From Terriglobia bacterium (lineage in GTDB: Bacteria; Acidobacteriota; Terriglobia; Versatilivoradales; Versatilivoraceae): DNA of 64,000 bases. Shown here piece by piece: positions 54,924 to 64,000 of the stretch. The position numbers and the translations under genes are program-made. The stretch is from NCBI GenBank assembly GCA_951813285.1, contig OX638355.1:2871136-2935135 (forward strand). Direction: 5' to 3'. A model generated the notes under the pieces. It ran no database searches and was not told where the DNA came from. It saw only the letters and a list, made by a program, of their open reading frames with translations. Position 1 is the first letter of the stretch. Each line of letters opens with the position of its first letter.

Positions 54924-56923
54924 ACCGAGAAGACCGCATGAAGAAGATCGTTCTCAACGATTCGGAATCCCGCTCGGCCGATGTCGTATCCGAGAACCTT
55001 GAACACCTGAAGGTGCTGTTCCCCGAAGCGTTTACCGAGGGGAAAGTCGACTTCGATGTGCTCAAGCAGTTGCTCGGAGGCTCCGTAGACTACCGCGAGG
55101 AGAGGTACGGCCTGAACTGGTTTGGCAAGCGACAAGCCCGGCAGCTTGCGCTGACACCGAGCACGGGAACTCTCCGCCCTTGCCCGGAAGACAGCGTCGA
55201 TTGGGACACCACGCAGAACCTGATGATTGAGGGCGACAACCTGGAGGTGCTCAAGCTCCTACAGAAGAGCTATGCCGGCAAGGTGAAGCTCATCTATATC
55301 GACCCGCCGTACAATCGTGATGGGGACGTAATCTACCCAGACGACTATACTAACTCCGTGAAAAATTATCAGATGCTCACTGGTCAAATTGACTCTGATG
55401 GTCGGAAACTTACGAGTGCTAGCGAGGCTTCCGGTCGGTTCCATACAGATTGGATGAGCATGATGCTGCCAAGGCTTCGTGTGGCACGGACTCTTTTGCG
55501 CAAGGACGGAACCATTTTCGTCAGCATCGATGATGCTGAAATTGCGCACGTTCGGCTAATGATGGATGAAGTATTTGGCCCCGAGAATTTCATTGCCGAG
55601 CTTATTTGGGAAGGCGCGAATAAGAACGACGCCCGACAAATTGGTGTTTGCCATGAGTACGTAGTCGTTTATGCCAGGAAGCGAGAGAGCGTCGAGCGGA
55701 ACTGGTGGCTGAATAAAGAAGGTGTCGAGCCGGTCCTCAAAGAAGTCGCTAGGCTCAAGAAGCTTCATGGTACCGACTATGGCTCTGCATCAGAGGACCT
55801 TGCAGGATGGTTCCGGGCCAATAAGGCGAAGCCGGCATTCGTCAACCGCAGATTCAGAAACATTGATGATCGAGGAGCATATAAGGAGGACGATCCAACT
55901 GCACCAGGCGGACGGAGGTTTGAACTTCGGAACCCTCGGACTGGATCGATCATTCCTCTACGGCAAAATCGGGGTTGGAGCTTTGACCAGGACCAATTCA
56001 ACCGTCTGGTAGAAGAGGGTCGGATCACGTTTGTCACAGAAACTAGCGTCATGGTGCGGCGTTATTTGCACGAAACGGACAAGCTAACGCCTTCAAGCGT
56101 ATTTTATCAACCAGCGCGCTCAGCGTCGGAGCGTCTCAGCCGTCTCATGGGATCGGGCGTATTCGACTATCCGAAGGATGAGACGATTCTTCAGAAGTTT
56201 ATCCAAATGTCGAGCGGTGAAGACCCAAGCGCCTTAGTGATGGACTTCTTCGCAGGATCGGGCACAACGGGACATGCTATCCAGGTCCAGAATGCGCTAG
56301 ATGGAGCAACGAGGCGCTATATCCTTGTCCAACTCCCTGAATTACTCGACGCGAGTAACAAGGACCAGAAGGCTGCAGCCGAGTTCTGCGACAAACTCGG
56401 TAGACCTCGCAATATCGCCGAACTATCCAAGGAACGGCTCCGGCGTGCTGCAAAGAAGATCAGTGACGAGAACCCGAAGTATACCGGGGACCTGGGCTTC
56501 CGCGTCTTCAGGCTTGATACCTCCAACATTCGCACTTGGGAGCCGGACCGCAACGACCTGGATGGATCACTGCTGGAAAACATTGACCATATTAAATCGG
56601 ACCGGAGCGAAAAGGATATCCTCTACGAGGTATTGTTGAAGCTCGGCCTGGACCTATGTGTGCCAATGGAGACCCGAACCATCGCCGGTAAATCTGTGCA
56701 CTCTATCGGTGCCGGCACGCTCATCAGTTGCCTCGAAAAGAATATCACTCGGGACGAGGTTGAGCTTCTGGCAGGTGGGATTGCAGATTGGCATGACGAA
56801 CTCGCTCCCGCGGGGGACAGCGCAGTCGTCTTTCGTGACAGTGCGTTCGAAGATGATCTCACCAAGTCCAACCTTGCCGCAATCCTGGGGCAGCGCGGGC
56901 TTAGAAACGTGCGGAGTCTGTGA
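54920..56923 (+). CDS. site-specific DNA N-6 adenine or N4 methyltransferase (type III Mod-like)
   Basis: A 667-residue methyltransferase of beta order: catalytic KLIYIDPPYNRDGDVIYPDD with DPPY at residues 128-131, a variable target-recognition region (~240-390), and the AdoMet motif VMDFFAGSGTTGHAI near residue 440. FDYPKDETILQKFI precedes it, as in Mod subunits. It modifies host DNA in a restriction-modification or phage-exclusion context. The GTG start is coupled to the DUF4391 stop. Codon use and GC look lower than in the first 37 kb. Confidence 0.93.
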   Translation: MNREDRMKKIVLNDSESRSADVVSENLEHLKVLFPEAFTEGKVDFDVLKQLLGGSVDYREERYGLNWFGKRQARQLALTPSTGTLRPCPEDSVDWDTTQNLMIEGDNLEVLKLLQKSYAGKVKLIYIDPPYNRDGDVIYPDDYTNSVKNYQMLTGQIDSDGRKLTSASEASGRFHTDWMSMMLPRLRVARTLLRKDGTIFVSIDDAEIAHVRLMMDEVFGPENFIAELIWEGANKNDARQIGVCHEYVVVYARKRESVERNWWLNKEGVEPVLKEVARLKKLHGTDYGSASEDLAGWFRANKAKPAFVNRRFRNIDDRGAYKEDDPTAPGGRRFELRNPRTGSIIPLRQNRGWSFDQDQFNRLVEEGRITFVTETSVMVRRYLHETDKLTPSSVFYQPARSASERLSRLMGSGVFDYPKDETILQKFIQMSSGEDPSALVMDFFAGSGTTGHAIQVQNALDGATRRYILVQLPELLDASNKDQKAAAEFCDKLGRPRNIAELSKERLRRAAKKISDENPKYTGDLGFRVFRLDTSNIRTWEPDRNDLDGSLLENIDHIKSDRSEKDILYEVLLKLGLDLCVPMETRTIAGKSVHSIGAGTLISCLEKNITRDEVELLAGGIADWHDELAPAGDSAVVFRDSAFEDDLTKSNLAAILGQRGLRNVRSL

Positions 56924-57840
56924 GCCAATTAGCAACTATGCCTCCCAATACTTCTATCTCTCTCCTAAACCTGGGAAAGCTGTCGAAGCCTGCTAACACC
57001 CTAATAGAGAAGATATCGAACGCAACAGGCGTTCTTTTCGAACCTTACCAAATCAAACGAGTCGCCAAGGCAAAAGCAGAAGCTGTAAGGAGAGAAGCGC
57101 AATCTGAAATTGAGATAACCGACCTGCATCGGCGAGCGGCACGGCGCTGGATTGAGGAGGAAGCGCAACGCCAGAAGAACATGGAAGACATTGCGGCGAA
57201 AGCGTTGCCGCAGTTGGAGGAAATCGCGAAACCCGATTCCGTCGAAGACGACTGGATTGTCAACTTCTTCGATAAATCCCGAATTGTGTCTGACAACGAG
57301 ATGCAGGAGCTGTGGTCGCGTGTTCTGGCCGGCGAGGCGAACGATCCCGGGACCTACTCCAAGAGGACCGTCAATTTTCTTTCGGATCTCGATAAGACCG
57401 AAGCCGAGCTGTTCAGCAAACTTTGCGGATTCACCTGGATGATTGAAAATATGAATCCGTTAGTGTTCGATTTTGAGGCGCAAATATATGCAAGACAAGG
57501 GATTAATTTCGACACCCTAAGCCATCTCGACAGTATCGGTCTTGTTCAGTTCGCTGGTGTTACTGGTTTCAATCTTTTCAAGCTTCCCAGAAGCATCGTC
57601 TTACACTATTACGGTAGACCGCTTCGTTTGAACCTGCCCAAAGACGACAACAACGAGCTTGAAATCGGACAGGTATTGCTCACGCGCATCGGGCAGGAAC
57701 TCGCCCAAATATGTGGAAGCAGACGAGTAGAGGGATTCTGGGAATATGTTAGGGACAAATGGAAAGTCTACTTGCCGAAGCCAGTGACCGAGAAGAGTTC
57801 CATGTTGGGTTCGAATACCAGGAATACTCCTTCAAAGTGA
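56920..57840 (+). CDS. DUF2806 domain protein
   Basis: A 306-residue protein with an N-terminal helical, charged region (KIKRVAKAKAEAVRREAQSE-like) and the DUF2806 core: DDWIVNFFDKSRIVSDNEMQ, LWSRVLAGEANDPGTYSKRT, and FSKLCGFTW. The family is uncharacterised and is often near mobile or defence genes. Here it lies between Mod and Res genes, with a GTG start overlapping the Mod stop and 9 bp before the Res start, so co-expression is near certain. No catalytic motif seen. Confidence 0.83.
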   Translation: MSQLATMPPNTSISLLNLGKLSKPANTLIEKISNATGVLFEPYQIKRVAKAKAEAVRREAQSEIEITDLHRRAARRWIEEEAQRQKNMEDIAAKALPQLEEIAKPDSVEDDWIVNFFDKSRIVSDNEMQELWSRVLAGEANDPGTYSKRTVNFLSDLDKTEAELFSKLCGFTWMIENMNPLVFDFEAQIYARQGINFDTLSHLDSIGLVQFAGVTGFNLFKLPRSIVLHYYGRPLRLNLPKDDNNELEIGQVLLTRIGQELAQICGSRRVEGFWEYVRDKWKVYLPKPVTEKSSMLGSNTRNTPSK

Positions 57841-57849
57841 CCGAGTGAC

Positions 57850-60840
57850 GTGAAACTCCACTTCGAACCGAACCTCGATTTCCAACTTCAAGCGATTGAA
57901 GCCGTGTGTGACCTTTTTCGCGGCCAGGAAATCTGTCGGACCGAGTTCACTGTCTCGCGGGACCCAACGTCAATACAAACGCGGCTTGCGTTTGCCCAAA
58001 ATGATCTCGGCATCGGAAATCGCCTGACTCTTCTCGATGAAGAAATCCTCCAGAACCTGAACGCAATCCAGCTCCGAAACGGTTTGCCGCCCTCCGATCA
58101 GTTGGTGTCCGGCGACTTCACCGTGGAGATGGAGACGGGGACCGGAAAGACATATGTCTACCTGCGCACTGTCTTCGAGTTGAACAAGCGCTACGGATTC
58201 ACCAAGTTCGTCATCGTCGTACCGTCCATAGCGATCAAGGAGGGCGTCTACAAGGGGCTCCAGATAACCGAGGAGCACTTCCGAACACTCTACTCCGGAA
58301 CACCTGTTGATTACTTTCTCTACGACTCCACCAAGCTGGGTCGGGTGCGGAACTTTGCCACGAGCCCGCAAATACAAATCATGGTGGTGACGGTCGGCGC
58401 CATCAACAAGAGAGACGTCAACAACTTGTACAAGGACAGCGAGAAAACGGGCGGCGAAAGACCGATTGACCTGGTACGCGCTACGCGGCCCATCCTGATT
58501 GTGGACGAGCCGCAAAGCGTTGATGGGGGCTTGGCTGGGCGCGGCAAGCAAGCCCTGCAGGCCATGAATCCCCTCTGCACTCTTCGCTACTCGGCAACGC
58601 ATGCGGACACGCACCACATGGTCTATCGACTAGACGCAGTCGATGCGTACGAGCGCAAGCTGGTCAAGCAGATCGAGGTGGCTTCAGCCACGATTGAGGA
58701 TGCTCACAATAAGCCTTATGTTCGCTTGTTCTCGACGAACAACTGGAAGGGCAACATCAGCGCCAAGGTTGAACTTGACGTTGAGGTGAATGGGAAAGTC
58801 CGCCGTAAAGAGAAGGTCGTTCAGGATGGCGACGATCTGGAACAGACAACAGGCCGCTCCGTCTATCGGAATTGTCGTGTCGGTGAGATTCGGGTCGAGA
58901 AGGGAAGCGAATCGATGGAACTCCGCGTACCCGGCGGCGAGCAGTACCTCCGGCCTGGAGAAGCCTGGGGCGACGTGGATGCGCTTGCTCTCCAGCGCGA
59001 AATGATCCGGCGGACCATCCGGGAGCACCTCGAAAAGGAGAAGCGCCTGCGCCCACGGGGGATCAAAGTGCTCAGTCTTTTCTTCATTGATGCGGTGGAC
59101 CGGTATCGACGCTACGATGAAGATGGCAAACCCGCCAAGGGCGACTACGCCCGGATGTTCGAGAGGGAGTACTGTCGCTTGGCGAACCATCCGGATTTTC
59201 GGACACTTTTTCAAGAGGTCGATCTCACGAGAGCTGCGGAAGAAGTACACAACGGCTACTTCTCCATCGACCGCAAGAGGGTAGGTGGTCGTACCGTCGA
59301 GGTGTTCAAGGATACCAGAGGCAATAGTAAGGCCGACGATGACACTTACAACCTGATCATGAAAGAGAAGGAGAAGCTCCTGAGCCTGGAAACGCCGCTC
59401 AAATTCATCTTCTCCCATTCGGCGCTACGCGAGGGGTGGGACAACCCCAACGTTTTCCAGATCTGCGCGCTCCGTGACATTCAGACGGAGCAAGAGCGCA
59501 GGCAGACCATTGGGCGTGGTCTGCGCCTGTGCGTCAACCAGAACGGCGAGCGCCTGCGTGGCTTCGACGTCAATACGCTCACGGTCATCGCGCTGGAGAG
59601 CTACCAAGAGTTCGCCGTGAACTTGCAACAGGAAATCGAAAAGGACACGGGGATTCGCTTCGGTGTCGTGGAGGCGCATCAGTTCGCGGCCATTCCTGTC
59701 ATCGGCAAAGGCGGCCAGGTAGAAGCACTCGGTTTCGAGGCGTCCAAGACTCTGTGGAATCACCTGAGAGTAGAAGGCAATATCGACACGATAGGCCGAA
59801 TTCAGGATTCGCTCCGAAAGGCTCTCAAGGAAGAGACGTTCGTTGTTCCCGCAAGTTTTGTGGAACAGCAGGCGGAGATCGCTAAGATTCTTCGAAAGCT
59901 TGCCGGGAGACTGGAAATCAAGAACGCCGACGAACGTCGCTCGGTTCGCCCGCGCCAAGCGGTTCTCAGCAGCCCGGAGTTTAAGGCTCTCTGGGACCGA
60001 ATCAAGTACAAGACTACCTACCGTGTTTCGTTCAAAAACGAAGACTTGCTCAATGAATGCACCGACGCGCTCCGTAAGGCTCCGCCGATCCCCAAGACAC
60101 GACTTCAGTGGCGTAAGGCCGACGTGGTCATAGGCCAGTCGGGCGTAGAAGCGAGCGAGACAGTTGGTGCAGCAACGGTTGTGTTGGACGAAGCCGACGT
60201 CGAACTGCCTGACCTGCTTACAGAGCTACAGGATCGAACTCAGCTCACAAGACGCAGCATCTGGGAAATTCTTACCCAAAGCGGGCGCCTCAACGATTTC
60301 AAGCGCAATCCGCAGAAGTTCATCGAGCTTGCCGAGCAAGCCATCAATCGATGCAAGCAGCAGACGCTGGTCGACGGAATCAAGTACCAGCGCTTGGGCG
60401 ACGATCACTATTATGCGCAGGAGCTGTTTGAAACGGAGGAACTCAGAGGCTACTTGCGGAACATGCTAAACGCGACAAAATCGGTCTACGAACAGGTCGT
60501 TTATGACATGGGAACCGAGTCCCGTTTTGCGGACCAGCTTGAGAAGAACTCCGCCGTCAAAGTGTACGCCAAGCTGCCGGGCTGGTTTACGGTCCCGACG
60601 CCCCTGGGAAGCTATAACCCGGATTGGGCTATCTTGATCGATTCCGATGAGGGGGAACGGCTCTACTTTGTGGTCGAAACGAAGAGCAGTCTTTTCCAGG
60701 GCGATCTCCGCATGAGCGAATATGCCAAAATCGAGTGTGGAAAAGCCCACTTCAAGGCACTCAGGGTGGGAGAATCCCCAGCTCGTTACGAAGTTGCAAC
60801 CTCGGTCCAGGAACTCCTTGCCGGCGTTGATGCCGACTGA
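57850..60840 (+). CDS. type III restriction enzyme Res-like helicase-nuclease
   Basis: A 996-residue protein: Q-like PNLDFQLQAIEAVCDLFRGQ, Walker A METGTGKTYVY (~residue 95), motif II ILIVDEPQSVDGG (~218), LRYSATH, then FSHSALREGWDNPNVFQICA and RRQTIGRGLRLCVNQNG. The C-terminal nuclease core YNPDWAILID...YFVVETKSS (~residues 922-944) is an intact PD-ExK set. It should translocate and cut DNA unmodified by the upstream methylase. GTG start. It completes the five-gene operon begun at 50971. Confidence 0.93.
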   Translation: MKLHFEPNLDFQLQAIEAVCDLFRGQEICRTEFTVSRDPTSIQTRLAFAQNDLGIGNRLTLLDEEILQNLNAIQLRNGLPPSDQLVSGDFTVEMETGTGKTYVYLRTVFELNKRYGFTKFVIVVPSIAIKEGVYKGLQITEEHFRTLYSGTPVDYFLYDSTKLGRVRNFATSPQIQIMVVTVGAINKRDVNNLYKDSEKTGGERPIDLVRATRPILIVDEPQSVDGGLAGRGKQALQAMNPLCTLRYSATHADTHHMVYRLDAVDAYERKLVKQIEVASATIEDAHNKPYVRLFSTNNWKGNISAKVELDVEVNGKVRRKEKVVQDGDDLEQTTGRSVYRNCRVGEIRVEKGSESMELRVPGGEQYLRPGEAWGDVDALALQREMIRRTIREHLEKEKRLRPRGIKVLSLFFIDAVDRYRRYDEDGKPAKGDYARMFEREYCRLANHPDFRTLFQEVDLTRAAEEVHNGYFSIDRKRVGGRTVEVFKDTRGNSKADDDTYNLIMKEKEKLLSLETPLKFIFSHSALREGWDNPNVFQICALRDIQTEQERRQTIGRGLRLCVNQNGERLRGFDVNTLTVIALESYQEFAVNLQQEIEKDTGIRFGVVEAHQFAAIPVIGKGGQVEALGFEASKTLWNHLRVEGNIDTIGRIQDSLRKALKEETFVVPASFVEQQAEIAKILRKLAGRLEIKNADERRSVRPRQAVLSSPEFKALWDRIKYKTTYRVSFKNEDLLNECTDALRKAPPIPKTRLQWRKADVVIGQSGVEASETVGAATVVLDEADVELPDLLTELQDRTQLTRRSIWEILTQSGRLNDFKRNPQKFIELAEQAINRCKQQTLVDGIKYQRLGDDHYYAQELFETEELRGYLRNMLNATKSVYEQVVYDMGTESRFADQLEKNSAVKVYAKLPGWFTVPTPLGSYNPDWAILIDSDEGERLYFVVETKSSLFQGDLRMSEYAKIECGKAHFKALRVGESPARYEVATSVQELLAGVDAD

Positions 60841-61025
60841 AAAGACGAATGCCTAACCACAGCCGGCGTAGAAAACCGGTTTCGTGACGGAACAGGTCCG
60901 GAGATCAGGAACGTTGTCACGACTGGACCTACGACGTGACATCCACTCCAAGCCGTCGCTGCTTAAACACTAGAACTCAAGGAGATTGAACTTGGAGTGT
61001 TGTTGGTCATGGCATTGAGGGGATA

Positions 61026-61970
61026 ATGCTGCAGCTCACCAAGGAAGAAATCAGTTCGCTACGGAACAGACTTCAGGCTGTACGTCATCAGGGTGCAACC
61101 TATTTCGCGAAGACCGTTCCCACAAGGGTCTCTATCAGTAATTGGCAACACTCCTGGGAGATTGAGAGCAACGAGATTCAGAATGAGGCAGAGTCGCTAC
61201 GCACGACCATCAAGAGATTGAGTGTGGACATCGCCGGGGCAGTGCGAGGGTCACCGCTGCTTGCTGAGGCCGATACCCAGGAACTACGCCACAACACTCG
61301 GCAGATGCTCGCGAACGTACTTTTCCGCGAATACAGTCACTCCAGAGCGTACATTCACCACGATGAGGGCGTGGTTCTTGGTGTCGATCCACCGTCACAC
61401 GAGGAAATTTCGTTTGAGCATGCGGCCACGGCTCGGAAGCGCTTCGACAAAGCTGCACCCGCGATTCTCGACGTGATTGATCTGCTCTCCCCAACAGCCG
61501 CGGCTCAATCTTCCTCGCCTGACACTTCGAAATACCGACCCAACACCGCGTTCATAATGATGGCGATCGACAACAGCAATCCTGAACTCGAAGACATCAA
61601 GTATGGCATCAAAGAGGTGTTCAACGAATTCGGACTTCATGCCAGCACGGCAGACGAGATTGAATATGATGGCGCTATCACGGATAGAATTCTACATGAG
61701 ATCGAATCCAGCGAGTTCCTCATGACCGATCTGACCCATGAGCGTCCTAACGTGTACTACGAAATCGGGCACGCTCACGCACGAGACAAGCGCGTGATCC
61801 TTTTCCGCAAAAAGGGCGCGAAATTGCATTTCGATGTGGCGCACCGCAACTGCCCAGCGTACGAGAACACCACTCAGTTGAAGCAACGTTTGCGCAAACG
61901 TCTGGAGGCAATGACCAACATGTGTGGTTTCACTGCCGTACCCATAGCGAGGTCGGCGCAACCCAAGTAA
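61026..61970 (+). CDS. nucleoside 2-deoxyribosyltransferase-like domain protein
   Basis: A 314-residue protein. The N-terminal ~170 residues are helical and unassigned. From ~172 the sequence has a Rossmann-like core: NTAFIMMAIDNSNPELEDIK, GLHASTADEIEYDGAITDRI, FLMTDLTHERPNVYYEIGHA, RDKRVILFRKKG. The DLT...NVYYEIGHAHA block with its Glu matches the nucleoside deoxyribosyltransferase/TIR-like superfamily, whose members include NAD-consuming immune effectors. It lies 185 bp after the Res gene; the ATG at 61026 is the first good start. Confidence 0.75.
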   Translation: MLQLTKEEISSLRNRLQAVRHQGATYFAKTVPTRVSISNWQHSWEIESNEIQNEAESLRTTIKRLSVDIAGAVRGSPLLAEADTQELRHNTRQMLANVLFREYSHSRAYIHHDEGVVLGVDPPSHEEISFEHAATARKRFDKAAPAILDVIDLLSPTAAAQSSSPDTSKYRPNTAFIMMAIDNSNPELEDIKYGIKEVFNEFGLHASTADEIEYDGAITDRILHEIESSEFLMTDLTHERPNVYYEIGHAHARDKRVILFRKKGAKLHFDVAHRNCPAYENTTQLKQRLRKRLEAMTNMCGFTAVPIARSAQPK

Positions 61971-62174
61971 TCTGGCCGGTTCAGGTTCACTTCATCTGGC
62001 AGGTGAGTTTTGGCATTGGATTGCCGCTCTAATGGACCGAACAGGCCGGAGTTTTTGGCACGGGTCTATCGAGAGACGCTCCCGTCCACAATTTTCCACG
62101 AGGGAAGGCCGTCAAAGCGGTAACTGAACAGGTAATGGTGCAGGTAATGGTGCTGCTGGTTGGGGCCGTGATTA

Positions 62175-62575
62175 GTGTTTCTTGTCGGCGGTTCACAGGC
62201 GGAATATCTCGTGGCAGTGCACAGGGTGGTGCGGTGGGGAACCAGTTCTGCGATACAAAGACTTGGTATTTTCTTGGTTCTGAGCGTTGCTCGGACTCCA
62301 CTGCGTAAACGCTTTCGCTGTTTTGCTGCCGTTGTGGGGTTTCATACCTATGTTGAAGCCGAAATCTCGAAGCTCGAGGAAGCATGACAGAAGAGACTCA
62401 TTCGTGAGAACACGCACTGGAGCAAGAGGCCGACGCTGGCTGCGCTCAAGTCGTGCCCTATTCGATCGCTATCGCAGACGAAACATGGGATTTGCTTTCC
62501 CTTCAAACCGCCACCTCAGCGATGGAACCATCTGTAACCCTGCGGAAGCTCGTGAAATCGCGGGTAGCGACGTGA
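62175..62575 (+). pseudogene. possible decayed two-gene remnant
   Basis: The 787-bp gap after 61970 has no firm gene. One open frame (62175-62387) ends ...FHTYVEAEISKLEEA and its stop overlaps an ATG (ATGA). From that ATG, codons read MTEETHS, a TGA, then EHALEQEADAGCAQVVPYSI and ADETWDLLSLQTATSAMEPS before another stop. The coupled junction and protein-like run suggest a gene broken by stop codons; I do not recognise it. Confidence 0.35.
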
Positions 62576-62757
62576 TCGGCTGCTTGTCAATGACCGGCGT
62601 AATTCCATCCTAAATGCCGAGTTGGAGAAGGCCTGATTCGTGGATTACCAGTCTAAGACTCGCTCTTGAGGAGACCCGCGGTGCAATTGTCGTTGCGGTT
62701 GAGCAGACGGAGGGGGTTGCTGGAAGACACTATTGAGATGGAGAAACGAGGATAGCG

Positions 62758-63756
62758 ATGGCGCGAGCAGATCTGATTCTCAATCTGGTAAAGGCCGGCA
62801 CGCGAGGCGACCAGGCGCAGTTCCAGAAGATTGTCGAAGCCCTGGCTGTAGATGAACGTGCCAAAAAGCACACTATTCTTGCTGACCGACTCCTTGCACA
62901 ACTTCAGATAGACAACAACGGACGCTACAGAGCACCTGCTCCTGCGTCGGTGCGCCCGCCTGTGGGTCCACTCGTGACCGAGGTGGTCCCGGCACGTTGT
63001 CTCGAAGATATGATCTTGCCTAAAGAGGCTGAGGAAATCATTCGCGAGTTGGTGGCGGAACAACACCGGGCCGATCTACTCCGCTCTTACGCTCTCGAGC
63101 CCCGCAATCGTGTGTTATTGGCAGGGCCACCAGGGAATGGCAAGACCGCTCTAGCAGAGGCAATCGCCAATGTATTGAATGTTTCCTTAATGATGGTTCG
63201 CTATGAAGCGGTCATCGGCAGCTACCTGGGAGAGACTGCACAGCGGATCAGCCAGGTCTTCGAACACGCCCGATCACGCCACTGTGTGCTGTTCTTCGAT
63301 GAATTCGATGTCGTAGGTAAAGAACGGGGTGATCTTCAAGAGACGGGGGAAATCAAGCGTGTGGTCAGCTCGCTGCTCCTACAGATCGATGCCCTGCCTA
63401 GTTATGTTGTCGTTGTGACGGCTAGCAACCATCCTGAACTACTTGACCGTGCCGTGTGGCGGCGTTTCCAGGTTCGCTTGGAGTTGCCAATGCCGAAACA
63501 GGGTCAGATCGAGGAATGGTTTAAACGATTCGAAAGGCGAACTGGACACACGTTGGGACTATCGCCGCGTAGCCTCGCCCAGAGATTGAAGGGGCTGAGC
63601 TTCGCGGAGGTCGAAGACTTTGGAACCGAAATTCTCCGAAAAGTCGTGTTGGAACAGCCGGATGCAGATATCAAAAACATCGTTGAAAGGCACCTGCGTC
63701 AGTGGAAGAACCGCTTCACGCTCCCCAAGTCTGGTAATCCGGAAGCTAGTGCGTAA
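62758..63756 (+). CDS. ietA: AAA+ ATPase, IetA-like
   Basis: A 332-residue AAA+ protein: an N-terminal helical region (~1-110), Walker A LLAGPPGNGKTALAEAIA, Walker B HCVLFFDEFDVVG, sensor VVVTASNHPELLDRAVWRRF with an arginine-finger candidate, and a small lid domain (LAQRLKGLSFAEVEDFGTEI). Followed 2 bp later by a subtilase-type gene, it matches the two-gene ietAS arrangement known for antiphage and plasmid-stabilising function. Assignment rests on gene order and recognition of both N-termini. Confidence 0.75.
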   Translation: MARADLILNLVKAGTRGDQAQFQKIVEALAVDERAKKHTILADRLLAQLQIDNNGRYRAPAPASVRPPVGPLVTEVVPARCLEDMILPKEAEEIIRELVAEQHRADLLRSYALEPRNRVLLAGPPGNGKTALAEAIANVLNVSLMMVRYEAVIGSYLGETAQRISQVFEHARSRHCVLFFDEFDVVGKERGDLQETGEIKRVVSSLLLQIDALPSYVVVVTASNHPELLDRAVWRRFQVRLELPMPKQGQIEEWFKRFERRTGHTLGLSPRSLAQRLKGLSFAEVEDFGTEILRKVVLEQPDADIKNIVERHLRQWKNRFTLPKSGNPEASA

Positions 63757-63758
63757 TC

Positions 63759-64000
63759 ATGGCAGAGACTGACTACCCGCTTCTTGTCTTTCCTGAACCG
63801 ACCCGCGCCGAGCGCGCTGTACGTTCCCGCCGTGGAGGGGAACTTAGAATCCCGGACAGTTCACGCCAAGCGGAACGCTTGGCGCCGCAGTTCCAGCGTC
63901 TGCAAGACGCCATGGAAGCAAAACGCCTAGCCCTTCAGGACAATCCGGTCGGATTGCAACCAGAGCAGGTCTTGGTGCTTGAGACAATTGGCCCAATACA
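63759..64000 (+). CDS. ietS: S8 (subtilisin-like) peptidase, IetS-like, N-terminal part only
   Basis: Eighty residues are visible before the window ends: MAETDYPLLVFPEPTRAERA, RGGELRIPDSSRQAERLAPQ, and GLQPEQVLVLETIGPI. This is the N-terminus of the large S8 peptidases paired with AAA ATPases; the Asp/His/Ser triad would lie further on. The start is 2 bp after the ATPase stop, so the pair is co-transcribed. Confidence 0.65.
   Translation, partial: MAETDYPLLVFPEPTRAERAVRSRRGGELRIPDSSRQAERLAPQFQRLQDAMEAKRLALQDNPVGLQPEQVLVLETIGPI

Overview
The window comes from a high-GC Gram-negative bacterium. Outer-membrane and lipoprotein export, a TolC/adaptor/RND efflux set, secreted Tat-type enzymes, several phytanoyl-CoA-dioxygenase-like and sugar-isomerase-like genes and hairpin-rich intergenic repeats fit an uncultivated environmental lineage. 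Acidobacteriota is my best guess, but no rRNA or tRNA is present, so taxonomy is inference only.

Layout. 0-8 kb: end of an alpha/beta hydrolase gene, small housekeeping-type genes, then two paralogous secreted TIM-barrel glycosidase-like genes flanking a truncated amidohydrolase and an esterase. 8.3-14 kb: heavy-metal-type RND efflux system (outer-membrane factor, adaptor, pump). 14-18.4 kb: sialidase-like lipoprotein, repeat-rich gap with a miniature transposon-like element, alpha-methylacyl-CoA racemase. 18.5-24.9 kb: orphan PD-(D/E)XK nuclease, enolase, an IS630 insertion, three near-identical ~630-bp hairpin-rich modules and a duplicated 5' fragment of enolase. 25-37 kb: catabolic/secondary genes (acetoacetate-decarboxylase-like, Gfo/Idh/MocA, two PhyH dioxygenases, third TIM-barrel paralog, BCCT transporter, sugar-isomerase-like, EEP phosphatase/nuclease, Tat-exported enolase-superfamily protein).

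37.5-64 kb is an accessory/defence island with visibly lower GC stretches: a RecB-like nuclease-helicase fusion, a DUF104/MazF toxin-antitoxin pair with a broken duplicate, an AbiEi-type antitoxin whose AbiEii partner is truncated at a repeat, two sterol-reductase-like membrane proteins, a two-gene ATPase locus (first gene broken, second a STAND-like ATPase with a TPR-like tail) behind a palindromic promoter, a tightly coupled five-gene operon (PLD-SNF2 helicase, DUF4391, DNA methyltransferase, DUF2806, type III-like restriction helicase-nuclease), a nucleoside-deoxyribosyltransferase-like protein, and the start of an ietAS-like AAA ATPase/subtilase pair cut by the window end.

The most interesting candidates are the five-gene restriction-like operon with its two different helicases and possible effector downstream, and the hairpin-cassette repeat family, which recurs in at least six places. 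The enolase fragment differs from the full gene at 12 of 402 positions, all synonymous, and an uninterrupted sister copy shows the exact IS630 target site.
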